Positions 1-9,177 of a stretch of DNA of 64,000 bases are shown piece after piece. Origin of the DNA: JACCVG01 sp963790245. GTDB taxonomy: Bacteria > Actinomycetota > Thermoleophilia > Solirubrobacterales > Thermoleophilaceae. The position numbers were made by a program, and so were the translations under genes. The stretch is from positions 1 through 64,000 of the forward strand of contig CAWBNP010000002.1 in NCBI GenBank assembly GCA_963790245.1. Reading direction: 5' to 3'. Numbering within the stretch: position 1 is the first letter of the stretch; each line of letters opens with the position of its first letter. The notes below the pieces were generated by a model. That model searched no databases and had not been told where the DNA came from. It was given only the letters and a program-made list of their open reading frames with translations.

Positions 1-399
1 GTAAACGGCGACGGCTACGACGGCGATGAGGAGTGAGTGGGTTCGTTCAGTTCGAGGCGTGGTCGTGCGGCGCTTGTGAGAGCGACGATCGCGGACGGGC
101 CGCGATCGGTGGATGCGTCGCGCCGACCTCGGCGTTGTTGGGTCCGTTGATCCGCGGCGCTCGTGTCGAGCCGACGCAGTCCGAAGGTCGGCGGAGCCGA
201 CCGCCAGCCTCCGAGGCGAGCACGCCGACGCTCCGAGCTAATCGCGCCCCACGCCCTCCTATGTGCTGCGGTAGACGGGGGCGAGAAATCGGGCAGAGCC
301 CCTTCTACTTGCATGGAGCAACGTGCAAGAGCACAAGCGACACGAGCGTTCCTGGAGGTGATGCGCGCTCGCCAGCCCGAGCGTGCGTGGTCTGTTGGC
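1..399. other. Left-edge stretch without a supportable gene
   Basis: About 400 bases downstream of the recombinase stop codon. Open frames exist on both strands but their translations are arginine/alanine/proline-rich and look like GC-driven shadows; I recognise no domain. A short imperfect inverted repeat (CTTGCA at 308-313 against TGCAAG at 324-329) is the only local structure seen. If the recombinase belongs to an integrated element, this is the first part of that element's interior. Confidence 0.4.
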
Positions 400-1858
400 T
401 CACCACTCAAGCGCGGTGGGGACTACGTGCCGGATGCCGGGCCGCGGCAGGCCGGCCGGAGCGCTACCCGCCGGGCAGATCAACAGACGCTCGCCGACCG
501 GCGGTTGGCGGCCCGAGCCCAGCACGCGGCGGATGAAGATCGCGTCGATCGAGCGGCGTAGGACGGTGTTCTGCTCGGCGGTGTCAAGCCCATCCCAGGA
601 CTCGCGAAGCTCGTGGGTCGTGCAGGCAAGGTCCAGCGCCGCTCGTCTCGACGCGCCAGCGCCAGAGCTCTGAGTGCATCTTCAAGCGCGCGGCTGCGGG
701 GTTCTAGGCCCTTCGGCGAAGCGCTCGGGCCCGAGCGCTCGGGCGATCCGCAGGTCGTCTCGATACTCGCGCAGGTCGGCATCGGCGAGCTCCACGGAGC
801 GCTCGAGCTCGTGCAGGTCTGGATGCCGGAGCTCGGAGCGGATCGGGTCAGCGCCGACGTGCTCAAAGAACCAGTCAACGACGTAGGGCTCGACGAGTCG
901 ACCGAGGACCGAGCTGCGCGCTTGGCAGACGCCGGAGGCGTGGCGACCCCGACAGCGATAGAGGCGAAGTGTCTGACCGTCGCGATCGCGCATCGTGTCG
1001 GCCTTGATCATGTAGCGACAGCCCGGCGCAGCGCAGCAGACCACTTAGCAGCGCGCCATTCCGCCGGGCGGTGTGCCCGGCAGGGCGCTGGGCGGCGAGC
1101 CAGGTCGAGCGTGTCGATCAGCGGTTCGTGCGCGCCCTCGCAAAGGAACTCGCCCGAGCGCGCCTCGCCGAGGTAGACGCGATTAGCGATCACGTGGTAG
1201 ACGGCGCCCGGTGTCCAGCGCCGGGCCTTGTAGGGCCCTTCGACCTCGCGCTCGTCTAGGAATCGGCAGAGGTCCAGCCAGCTATGCCCGGCGGCGCGGC
1301 GGGCGAAGAGCTCGGTGATCGCCGGCGCGGCGTGAGGGTGTGGGCTCAAGGCGACCGTCGTCTGTTCGCTGGTAGCCGGTCGGGCGTTCGCGAGGAGATG
1401 TGAACGCCGCGAGAGACAGCCTCGCGGCGAGCGACATTCCAGCTCTCGCGGATCCGATCGAGTTCGAGCTCGGCGAGTGAGAGCATCATGTTCAGGGCGA
1501 AGCGCCCGAACGGTGTCGAGGTATCGAGCGTCTCGTGCGCTGAGAGCAGCGCCCCACCCGCATCAGTGATCCGTTTGATCGCGGCGGCTGCATCGGCGAC
1601 CGAGCGCGCGAAGCGATCGAGCTTTGCGACCGCGACGCCATCGGTCTCGCGCGCCTCGACTCGCTCGAGTACGGCTTGGAAACCCGGGCGCTGGGCCCGC
1701 GAGCCCGGCTCATCGAGGTCCTCGTGCCAGTGGATGATCTCGTGGCCGCCAGCCGTCGCGAGTGCCTGGATTCGGTCGCGCTGGACCTTCGGCGAGATGA
1801 AGCTGGCGCCTCCCCGACCGCCGACCCGGGAGACCCGTATGTAGCCGTCAAGACGCAT
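400..1858 (-). pseudogene. Large serine recombinase/integrase, reading frame broken
   Basis: Site-specific recombinase of the large serine family, the class that integrates phages and conjugative elements by a phosphoserine intermediate. The N-terminal resolvase domain is intact at 1858-1390: YIRVSRV contains the catalytic serine (about residue 10) and KLDRFARS a catalytic arginine region. Then follow a recombinase domain (about 1345-1040, FARRAAGHSWLDLCRFLDE), a zinc ribbon (about 1040-930, CCAAPGCRY...RCRGRHASGVC) and a C-terminal stretch ending TALEW-stop at 400-402. Total about 486 codons, normal for the family. At least six frame changes occur (near 1385, 1345, 1035, 715 and 650, among others), so no continuous ORF exists. 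This is either a decayed gene or the same consensus-error problem seen at 39-54 kb. The start (ATG 1858; an upstream TTG at 1885 is possible) faces the truncated comEC only about 40 bp away, the usual geometry of an integrase next to its attachment site. Confidence 0.8.
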
Positions 1859-1879
1859 CGAGGACTTAAGCGAGATGGG

Positions 1880-1912
1880 ATCCAAAGTTCGTCCCCCCTC
1901 GCCGTCAGCGGT
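1880..1912. other. Putative attachment-site junction (element / comEC)
   Basis: To the left is the recombinase start; to the right recognisable ComEC coding sequence begins at about 1895 with the conserved L-A-V-S-G-Q-N motif of the competence domain, with no ComEC sequence before it. The crossover is inferred to lie in or just before this motif. The other half-site and the missing N-terminal half of comEC would lie beyond the left edge, so the core sequence cannot be defined here. Confidence 0.55.
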
Positions 1913-3550
1913 CAGAACATCCTGCTGCTGGCGATCCTGGCGCTGGTCGGACTGCGCGTCACGCCGCTCTCAGACCGGGGCCGGCTCGTCGTGGTCGCGA
2001 TCCTGATCCTCGCCTACATTCCGCTCGCCGGCGCCGCTCCCTCGCTGCAGCGCGCAGGGGTGATGGGAATTGCGGCGCTCGCTGCCGCGCTGGCGAGCCG
2101 CCCTGCCTCGCGCGCGTACGCCGTGCTGCTCGCGGCGGCGGTCACGCTCGCGCTCAATCCGCTCGCGGGGGGAGACCCGGGCTGGCAGCTCTCCTTCGCC
2201 GCCGTCGTGTCGATCGCCGTGTGGGCTCCGGCTCTGCGCCGCCGACTCGACCTGCTACCCGCTCCGCTCGCCGAGGGCGTTGCGATGACGGTCGTCGCGA
2301 CCCTCGCGACGGTACCGCTGCTGGCGCTTCACTTCGAGGCGGTCTCGATCGCCGCGTTGCCGGTCAACGTGCTCGCGATCCCCGCGATCGCCCCGGTGAT
2401 GTGGGCGGGGATGATCGAGATCGCGGTTGGCCAGGTCAGCGTGGTTCCGGTGATCGGCGACCCGATCGTCGAGCTGGCCTGCAGTGCGATCGGATGGTTC
2501 GTCGCGGTCCCACTCGGCTTCCTCGACGGATTGGCCCGGTTCGCCGCTTCGCTTCCGTGGGCTCAGGTGACCACCCCCGCACTCCCCGCCTACGCCGGCT
2601 TGACGCTCGGATATGGAGCGCTCGTCGCGGTCGCGCTGGTCGCCGGCCGGATAACGAGACTGGCCGGCCCGCGGGCGGCCGAGCTGGCCGGACGCTGGCG
2701 GACCGCCGCGCCGGCCGTTCGCCGGGCTGGGCTCGTGACGGCACTGGGAGCGGTCGCCCTCGCCAGCGCCGCGGCCGTCGCTCCCCCGGCAGGACCGGAC
2801 CGACCCACGATCAGTTTCCTCGACGTCGGGCAGGGGGACGCGATCCTGATCCAGGATGGAACCGGCGCGGCGGTCCTCTTCGACGGCGGTCGCCCCGAGG
2901 CGCGGGTTGCCCACCTCCTGCGGGCCTCCGGGGTGAAGCGCCTGTCGCTTGTCGTGGCCACCCACGTCTCGGCCGACCACCACGGCGGCCTCGCCGAGGT
3001 GATGCGCCGTCTTCCGGTCGACACGCTGCTCGAGAATGGCGACGGAACGACCGACCCGACGTTTCTCGACCTGCTGAGCACCGCTCGCGCCCAGGGCATT
3101 CAGACGATCTCGGCCCGCGCCGGCCAGCGACTCGAGATAGGTGCGATCGAGATCAACGTTCTCTCGCCGCCCATCCGTCCGTCCGGTCCCGCTCCCGAGG
3201 ATCCGAATCCCCGTGCCGTGGTCAACCACGTCCGGATCGGCGAGCTCGACCTGCTGCTCTCCGCGGACGCGGAGAGCCCGGCGATCCTCCCGCTCGAGCT
3301 CCCCCGCGCCGAGATCCTCAAGGTCGCCCACCACGGCAGCGCCGACCCCGGCCTGCCGACGCTGCTCGAGCGCGTCAGGCCAGCGCTCGCGGCGATCGAC
3401 GTCGGCGCTGAGAACACCTACGGCCATCCACACCCCTCGACGCTCGCCGCGCTCGACGAGGCGGATGTGCAGACCTACAGGACCGATCTGCACGGGACCG
3501 TCCGCTTCACGCTCGAGGCCGGCCGGCTGGCGGTCCGGACCGGCCGCTGA
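1895..3550 (+). pseudogene. comEC: ComEC DNA-uptake channel, C-terminal part only
   Basis: ComEC/Rec2 forms the inner-membrane channel for single-stranded DNA in natural transformation. What remains is the second part of the competence membrane domain (from LAVSGQN, with several hydrophobic helices to about 2780) and the C-terminal metallo-beta-lactamase-like domain: FLDVGQGDAILIQ, then THVSADHHGG in place of the HxHxDH loop, then KVAHHGSAD and a GHPHPS stretch. Full-length ComEC is about 700-850 residues; about 550 remain, and the OB-fold domain and first helices are missing. No start codon sits at the junction; the open frame to the left is antisense recombinase. Downstream it keeps its normal partner holA, so the truncation is a local event. 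Probably non-functional unless the other half is joined by excision. Confidence 0.85.
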
Positions 3551-3559
3551 CCTCGGCCC

Positions 3560-3565
3560 TAGACT
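3560..3565 (+). promoter_or_regulatory. -10 hexamer TAGACT for leaderless holA
   Basis: TAGACT lies 8 nt before the holA ATG at 3574 with no Shine-Dalgarno sequence between. A -10 element at this distance places transcription start at the start codon. The same TAGACT word occurs before tRNA-Pro, the MBL hydrolase and yqeY. Confidence 0.5.
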
Positions 3566-3573
3566 CGTTCGGG

Positions 3574-4533
3574 ATGGCCGAGCTCAAGCCCGTGTACCTG
3601 ATCTGGGGTGACGATTCCGTCCGCGTCGACGCCTGGCGCGATCGCCTCCGGGCCCGCGCCGAGCAGGAAAGTGGTCCGGGCGCGCTGGAGTCCTTCGCGG
3701 CACCGGGCACCACCACAGAGGACATCGCGACCGCTCTGTCGACGCTGAGCATGGCGATCGGGGTCCGCTACCTGCTCGCCGACCAGGTCGAGGGATGGAA
3801 GGCCCGCGATCTCGACCCGCTCGAAGCAGCGCTCGCCGACCTCCCTCCAGAGACGGTGCTCGTGCTGATCGCACGGGCGAGGCCGCTCGATCGGCTGGTC
3901 GCGGCGGTCGAGCAGGCCGGAGGAGAGGTGCGCAGCTACCTGGCGCCGAAGGCCTGGGAGATGCCGAAATGGGTCATCGAGCGCGGTCGCGCCGATGGGC
4001 TCAAGATCGATCAGGCTGCCGCGCGAGAGCTCGTGGGCACGGTCGGCGGAGGCGCTCAGCGACTGGCGTCGGAGATCGACAAGCTCGCGCTCTATGTCCA
4101 TCCGAGGACCGAGATCACGCTCGAGGACGTCGAGCGGCTGACCGGTTCGGAGACTTCGGTCCAGGCCTACGAGCTCGCCGATGCGATCGTGTCGGGCGAG
4201 GTCGAGCGCTCGGTCGCGCTCGCGGAGGAGCTGGCGCGCGACGACGACCGCCCGGCGCGGCTCGCCTTCCCGATTATCCGCAGGCTCCGCGAGGTCCACC
4301 GGGCCACGGCGCTGATCGGGGCCGGCCTCTCGGAAAAGGACGCCGCTGCCAAGCTCGGTCAGCCGGCCTGGCTCGCGAAGCGGACGCTCGCCCGCGCGCG
4401 GACCTCGGACCGCGAAACCCTCGAAGCGGCGATCTGCGCGTTCGCCGAGCTCGAGGTCGCGACCAGGGGCGGCGGAACGCTCGACGAATCGACCGCATTC
4501 TCGCTGACCCTCGTGCGGGCGGCGGGCGGTTAG
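3574..4533 (+). CDS. holA: DNA polymerase III delta subunit (clamp-loader)
   Basis: Delta opens the beta sliding clamp inside the clamp-loader complex. The product is 319 residues, usual for the family, starting MAELKPVYLIWGDDSVRVDAW, where the YLIWGDD region corresponds to the nucleotide-fold start of the delta N-domain. The middle (ETSVQAYELADAIVSG) and the C-terminal helical collar (PIIRRLREVHRATALIGAGL) match HolA. It follows comEC directly, the conserved neighbourhood in many bacteria, but has its own TAGACT element 8 nt upstream and is probably leaderless. Its stop overlaps by four bases the stop of convergent rpsT. Confidence 0.9.
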   Translation: MAELKPVYLIWGDDSVRVDAWRDRLRARAEQESGPGALESFAAPGTTTEDIATALSTLSMAIGVRYLLADQVEGWKARDLDPLEAALADLPPETVLVLIARARPLDRLVAAVEQAGGEVRSYLAPKAWEMPKWVIERGRADGLKIDQAAARELVGTVGGGAQRLASEIDKLALYVHPRTEITLEDVERLTGSETSVQAYELADAIVSGEVERSVALAEELARDDDRPARLAFPIIRRLREVHRATALIGAGLSEKDAAAKLGQPAWLAKRTLARARTSDRETLEAAICAFAELEVATRGGGTLDESTAFSLTLVRAAGG

Positions 4534-4796
4534 GAGTCGAGAGAAGAACGCACGCGCGTAGCGCGGGCCTTCTTGCGACCGGCGGTGTTGCGATGCATGG
4601 CACCGCGGGAAACAGCGCGATCGATGTAGGAGCTGACGTTGCGCAGCTCCTCGTCGGCGAGCGTTGCGTCACCGGCCGCGACGGCGGCCTCGAGGCGGCG
4701 GAAGTAGGTCCGCACCGACGAGGTGTAGCGCCGGTTCTCGAGCCGCTCGCGCTCCGCCCGATGAATCCGCTTTTCTTGTGACTTGATGTTGGCCAT
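4530..4796 (-). CDS. rpsT: 30S ribosomal protein S20
   Basis: An 88-residue basic protein starting MANIKSQEKRIHRAERERL, the S20 signature, with SSVRTYFRRLEAA and HRNTAGRKKARAT near the end. It binds 16S rRNA and helps early 30S assembly. A much longer open frame continues upstream (to 5567), but it is antisense to murJ and the S20 start is unmistakable. A TATAGT hexamer on the minus strand (4843-4848) about 45 bp upstream could be its -10 box, which would give a leader of about 40 nt. Confidence 0.95.
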   Translation of the reverse strand: MANIKSQEKRIHRAERERLENRRYTSSVRTYFRRLEAAVAAGDATLADEELRNVSSYIDRAVSRGAMHRNTAGRKKARATRVRSSLDS

Positions 4797-4847
4797 ATAC
4801 GCAACTGTGCCGCGAGCCGGGTCGTCCGGTCGCGGCGAGCAAGCACT

Positions 4848-6449
4848 ATAGCGGGGCAGCCGCCCGATCAGGCGGCCGATCGGGAGGGGCGCGGCCGCAG
4901 ACTCGGCCTCAGCACCGCGTTCTTCTCGTTCGCGACCGCCCTCTCGCGTGTCGCAGGCCTGGGCCGCGAGATCGTAGCCGCCGGCTTCTTCGGCGTCAGC
5001 GCCCAGGCGACGGCCTTCACGGTCGCCTTCCAGATACCCAACTTGGTGCGGGCGCTGTTCGCCGATCTCGCCTTGACCGGCGCGTTTGTCCCGGTTTTCA
5101 GCGAGCTGATCGAGCGCGGCGAGCGAAAGGAGGCGTTCCGCGTCGCCTCGACCTTCCTCTTTCTGCTGACGCTCGTCCTGGGCCTGTTGACGGGCCTCTT
5201 CATCCTCTTTGCGCCCGACATCATGCCGCTGTTCCTGCCGGGACTGCCAGAGCTGAGCGGGCTGACGGTCGGTCTCTCGCGGCTGCTCTTCCCGATTGTC
5301 CTGATGCTCGCGATCAACGGGCTCGTCGTCGGGATGCTCAACTCCTTCGAGCACTTCAGCGTCCCCGCGCTCGCGCCGCTCGCCTGGAACGTCGTCATCA
5401 TCGCGGCCCTCGTCGGCCTCGTCCCGGTCTTTCCGGAGGGCGAGCAGATCTACGCCTACGCGATCGGGATCGTGGCGGGCACCTTCGTCCAACTCGTGCT
5501 GCCGATGCCCTGGTTGCGCGGCCGCGGCGGTCGGTTCAGCTTCACCTTCGACTGGCGCAACCCACACGTCATCCAGATCCTGAAGCTGATGCTGCCCGTG
5601 ACGCTTGCGCTCGGGTTGATCAATTTCAGCCTCGTCATCAACTCGATCGTCGGCTCGCTGGTGAGCGTCAGCGCGCCGGCCGCGATCGACAAGGCGTTCC
5701 GGATCTACATGCTCCCGCAGGGGATCTTCTCGATCGCGATCGCGACGATCCTGTTCCCGACGCTTTCAAAGCTCGCCGCGCGCGGCGACTACGCCGACAT
5801 GCGCGACACGATGGCCAACGGCGTCCGGCAAATGTCGATGTTCCTGATCCCCTCGGCGGTCCTGATGGCGGTGCTCGCCGAGCCGATCATCCGCCTCGTC
5901 TACCAGCGCGGCGTGTTCGACGCGACGGCCACCTCGCTCGTCGCGACCGCGCTTTTCTGGTGGGCGCTTTCGCTGCCCTTCCAGGGCGCGAGCCTGCTCT
6001 ACTCGCGGACCTTCTTCAGCCTCCAGCGGCCGTGGGTCAACACCGGACTCGCCGGCCTCAGCCTGGTCGTCAACATCGTCGTCTCGGTGGCGCTGTACGA
6101 GCCGCTCGGGGTCGCCGGGGTGGTGCTCGGCACGGTCGTCGCGACAATCGCGATGACGCTCGCCCAGGCGCTGTTGCTGCGCGGTCGTCTCGACGGGATC
6201 GACGGGCTGCGGACGATCGCGGCGGGTGCCAGGATGTTCGCCGCCAGCGCCTTGCTCGGAACGGTCAGCTATTTCAGCTGGGTCGAGCTCGACGCCCTGC
6301 TCGGACGCTCGCTGCTCGGGCAGATCGGCTCGGTCGGCATCGCGATCGGGCTCGGATCGCTCACTTACGCGGTCGCGGTATGGGCGCTGCGGGTTCCCGA
6401 GGCCGCCCAGGCCTGGAGCCTGATCGCCGGCCGCTTCGGCCGCCGCTGA
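4848..6449 (+). CDS. murJ: MurJ lipid II flippase (start codon unclear)
   Basis: Member of the MOP/MurJ family that flips lipid II across the membrane for peptidoglycan synthesis. Coding similarity begins by about 4896 (RRLGLSTAFFSFATALSRVAG, the family's first helix) and continues through about 14 hydrophobic helices to 6449. However, the frame upstream of 5043 contains no ATG, GTG or TTG: the first conventional start is TTG 5043, which would delete the first helix and half of the second. I give the frame from 4848 (an ATA codon) to show the real extent; the true start may be hidden by a base error or be non-standard. Divergent from rpsT. Confidence 0.85.
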   Translation: MAGQPPDQAADREGRGRRLGLSTAFFSFATALSRVAGLGREIVAAGFFGVSAQATAFTVAFQIPNLVRALFADLALTGAFVPVFSELIERGERKEAFRVASTFLFLLTLVLGLLTGLFILFAPDIMPLFLPGLPELSGLTVGLSRLLFPIVLMLAINGLVVGMLNSFEHFSVPALAPLAWNVVIIAALVGLVPVFPEGEQIYAYAIGIVAGTFVQLVLPMPWLRGRGGRFSFTFDWRNPHVIQILKLMLPVTLALGLINFSLVINSIVGSLVSVSAPAAIDKAFRIYMLPQGIFSIAIATILFPTLSKLAARGDYADMRDTMANGVRQMSMFLIPSAVLMAVLAEPIIRLVYQRGVFDATATSLVATALFWWALSLPFQGASLLYSRTFFSLQRPWVNTGLAGLSLVVNIVVSVALYEPLGVAGVVLGTVVATIAMTLAQALLLRGRLDGIDGLRTIAAGARMFAASALLGTVSYFSWVELDALLGRSLLGQIGSVGIAIGLGSLTYAVAVWALRVPEAAQAWSLIAGRFGRR

Positions 6450-6484
6450 CCGGCCAACCCGATCGCTCTCCATAATTGGCGGCC

Positions 6485-8299
6485 GTGACACAACCGGCCT
6501 CCAACATCCGCAACTTCTCGATCATTGCGCACATCGACCACGGCAAGTCGACGCTCGCCGATCGCATCCTCGAGCGCACCGGGGCGGTCGATGCACGCGA
6601 TCACCGACCGCAGATGCTCGACTCGATGGAGCTCGAGCGCGAGCGCGGCATCACGATCAAAGCCCAGGCCGTGCGCGTCGAGTACCTGGCCGCCGACGGT
6701 GAGACCTATCGCCTCCACCTGATCGACACCCCCGGCCACGTCGACTTCAACTACGAGGTCTCGCGCTCGCTCGCGGCCTGCGACGGTGCCCTGCTGGTCG
6801 TCGACGCGGCCCAGGGCGTGGAGGCGCAGACACTCGCGAACACTTATCTGGCGATCGACGCTGGCCTCGAGCTGATCCCCGCGCTGAACAAGATCGATCT
6901 GCCGGGCGCCGAGCCCGAGCGCGTGGCCGGCGAGATCTCCGAGCTGCTCGGCGAGCCCGCCGAGGGCGTGATCCGGATGTCGGCCAAGACGGGGGAGGGG
7001 ATCGACGAGCTGCTCGAGGCGATCGTCGCGAAGATCCCGCCGCCGGGCGGCGAGGCCGATGCCCCGCCGCGCGCTCTGATCTTCGACTCGGAGTTCAACC
7101 AGTACCGCGGCGTGATCGCCTACGTCCGGATGGTCGACGGCGAGCTGACCAAGGACGAGCCGATCATCGCGATGCAGAACCAGACCGAGGCCGATATCGA
7201 CGAGATCGGGTTCTTCGGCCCGGACATGCAGCCGGTCAAGACCCTGCGCGCAGGCGAGGTCGGCTACGTGATCACGGGCCTCAAGGATGTCAACCTGCTG
7301 CGCGTCGGCGACACGCTGACCAGCCGCCGAAACCCGGCGGCCCAGGCGTTGCCCGGCTACCAGGAGGTCAAGCCGGTCGTCTTCTGCGGTCTGTTCCCGG
7401 TCGATACCGACCGCTTCGCCGACCTGCGCGACGCGCTCGACAAGCTGAGCCTCAACGACGCCGCGCTCTCCTATGAGCCCGAGACGAGCTATGCGCTCGG
7501 GTTCGGCTTCCGCTGCGGTTTTCTCGGGCTGCTCCACATGGACATTGTCCGCGAGCGACTCGAACGAGAGCACAGCCTCGAGCTGCTCGCGACGATGCCC
7601 AACGTCCAGTACGAGGTGTCGCTGACCGATGGTTCTGAGATCGAGATCCACTCGCCGGTCGACATGCCCGACCGGACGCGGATCGAGGAGATCCGCGAGC
7701 CCTACATCCGCGCGTCGATTCTGTGTCCCAAAGAGTACGTCGGCCAGGTGATGGAGCTCTGCCAGGAGCGTCGCGGCACCCACGTCGACATGAGCTACCT
7801 CTCGGACCAGCGCGTGCAGCTCCACTACGACCTGCCGCTCGGCGAGATCGTGCTCGACTTCTTCGATCAGCTCAAGTCACGCACGCGCGGCTACGCATCG
7901 CTGGACTACGACCTGACCGGGACGCAGCCATCGGACCTCGTCAAGCTCGACATCCTCCTCGCCGGGGATCCGGTCGACGCGCTCTCGATGATCGTCCATC
8001 GCGACAACTCCTACGCGGTCGGGCGGGCGACCTGCGAGCGGCTCCAGAAGCAGATTCCCCGCCAGCAGTTCGAGATCGCGATCCAGGCCTCGATCGGGAC
8101 CAAGATCATCGCCCGCGAATCGGTCCGCGCGGTGCGCAAGGACGTGACGGCGAAGTGCTATGGCGGCGACATCAGCCGCAAGCGCAAGCTGCTCGAGAAG
8201 CAGAAGGCGGGCAAAAAGCGGATGAAGCAGGTCGGCGCGATCGAGGTCCCGCAGGAGGCGTTCCTCGCGGTCCTCGCCGTCGGTGACGAGGGCTCTTAG
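6485..8299 (+). CDS. lepA: Elongation factor 4 (LepA), ribosomal back-translocase
   Basis: Translational GTPase of about 604 residues. G-box motifs are clear: AHIDHGKST (G1), DTPGHVDF (G3), NKID (G4). The LepA-specific C-terminal domain is present (YASLDYDLTGTQPSDLVKLD, then CYGGDISRKRKLLEKQKAGK). I choose GTG 6485 (VTQPASNIRNFS) over TTG 6476 because a CATAAT hexamer at 6471-6476 sits 8 nt before it, fitting a leaderless start, and the TTG overlaps that hexamer. Its stop overlaps that of the convergent transporter by four bases. Confidence 0.93.
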   Translation: MTQPASNIRNFSIIAHIDHGKSTLADRILERTGAVDARDHRPQMLDSMELERERGITIKAQAVRVEYLAADGETYRLHLIDTPGHVDFNYEVSRSLAACDGALLVVDAAQGVEAQTLANTYLAIDAGLELIPALNKIDLPGAEPERVAGEISELLGEPAEGVIRMSAKTGEGIDELLEAIVAKIPPPGGEADAPPRALIFDSEFNQYRGVIAYVRMVDGELTKDEPIIAMQNQTEADIDEIGFFGPDMQPVKTLRAGEVGYVITGLKDVNLLRVGDTLTSRRNPAAQALPGYQEVKPVVFCGLFPVDTDRFADLRDALDKLSLNDAALSYEPETSYALGFGFRCGFLGLLHMDIVRERLEREHSLELLATMPNVQYEVSLTDGSEIEIHSPVDMPDRTRIEEIREPYIRASILCPKEYVGQVMELCQERRGTHVDMSYLSDQRVQLHYDLPLGEIVLDFFDQLKSRTRGYASLDYDLTGTQPSDLVKLDILLAGDPVDALSMIVHRDNSYAVGRATCERLQKQIPRQQFEIAIQASIGTKIIARESVRAVRKDVTAKCYGGDISRKRKLLEKQKAGKKRMKQVGAIEVPQEAFLAVLAVGDEGS

Positions 8300-9168
8300 G
8301 GAGAGTTCTCGATCGCCCCCGGCGCTTCCTCGGGCGAGTCGTGCTCCTCGCCGGCGAGCACGAGGACGCCGCCGACCATCAGGCCGAGGGCCACGAACGA
8401 GCCGATCACGGAGCCGCTCGATGCCCGCAGCTGCTCGTCGAAGATCAAGACGCCGAGCGCGACGCTGGCGACCGAGTTGAGCATCACCGAAGCGGTCACG
8501 GCCGGCGCAAGCACGCCCGCCTTGAGCGCGAGCTGGTTGAGGGCGATCGTCACGCTCGCGACGAACGCGGCCGCGTAGAAGTGCCAGTCGGCGAACATCG
8601 CCGTCAGCCCGTCGCGCTCGAGCATCGTGACGACCTCCTTGATCAGCGCCGCGCCGAGCGCGAAGGCGCAGCCCGCCGCCGCGCCGCGGAGGGCGGCTTT
8701 CCGGGCGGGCCCGAGCTTTTGTGCGAACCACATCAGGCCCGCGACGACCACCGAGATCACCGCCGAGGCGGCCAGCCAGTCGAGCAGCGGAGCGTCACGG
8801 GCGCCGCCGCCGGGGTCGCTCAGCAGCAGGAACCCCGACAGGCCCGCCGCGACCGCGCTTGCGGCGAGGACGGCCCGCAGGCCGACCCGCTGCCCGGTCA
8901 GGACAACACCGAGCGGGAGCGCGAACACGACGTAGCTCGCGAGCAGCGGCTGAACGACGAGCAGCTTGCCGATGCCGAGCGCAACAGCCTGGGCGACGGC
9001 GCCGATCGCGTCGGCGGCGAGGCCCGCGATCCAGAGCGGTCGCCGAATCAGCCGCCAGGTCAGGCGGGAATCGGCGCCATCGGCGACCTCGTCGATGACG
9101 GCGCGCTGCTGCAGGACCGCGCCGAGCGCGAAGAGGGCCGCGGCGCCGAGAGCGAGCAGAACGGACAC
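8296..9168 (-). CDS. DMT-superfamily membrane transporter
   Basis: 290-residue polytopic membrane protein with nine to ten hydrophobic segments arranged as two similar halves, the shape of drug/metabolite (EamA-like) transporters; the first segment (LLALGAAALFALGAVLQQRA) is typical of an actinobacterial subgroup. Substrate unknown. GTG start at 9168; TAGCTT on the minus strand (9175-9180) lies 6 nt upstream, so it is probably leaderless even though it follows the enoyl-CoA hydratase gene closely. The C-terminus is an acidic hydrophilic tail. Confidence 0.8.
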   Translation of the reverse strand: MSVLLALGAAALFALGAVLQQRAVIDEVADGADSRLTWRLIRRPLWIAGLAADAIGAVAQAVALGIGKLLVVQPLLASYVVFALPLGVVLTGQRVGLRAVLAASAVAAGLSGFLLLSDPGGGARDAPLLDWLAASAVISVVVAGLMWFAQKLGPARKAALRGAAAGCAFALGAALIKEVVTMLERDGLTAMFADWHFYAAAFVASVTIALNQLALKAGVLAPAVTASVMLNSVASVALGVLIFDEQLRASSGSVIGSFVALGLMVGGVLVLAGEEHDSPEEAPGAIENSP

Positions 9169-9177
9169 GCTCGGAAG

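Noticed and set aside
1676..1894. Translation of comEC from the upstream open frame starting at 1676
   Set aside because: That part is antisense to the recombinase resolvase domain and has no ComEC similarity.
4797..5567. N-terminal extension of the S20 frame
   Set aside because: Antisense to murJ; S20 has a clear canonical start at 4796.
6365..7825. 486-codon open frame antisense to lepA
   Set aside because: Low-complexity Arg/Asp/Val-rich translation, opposite an unmistakable LepA.
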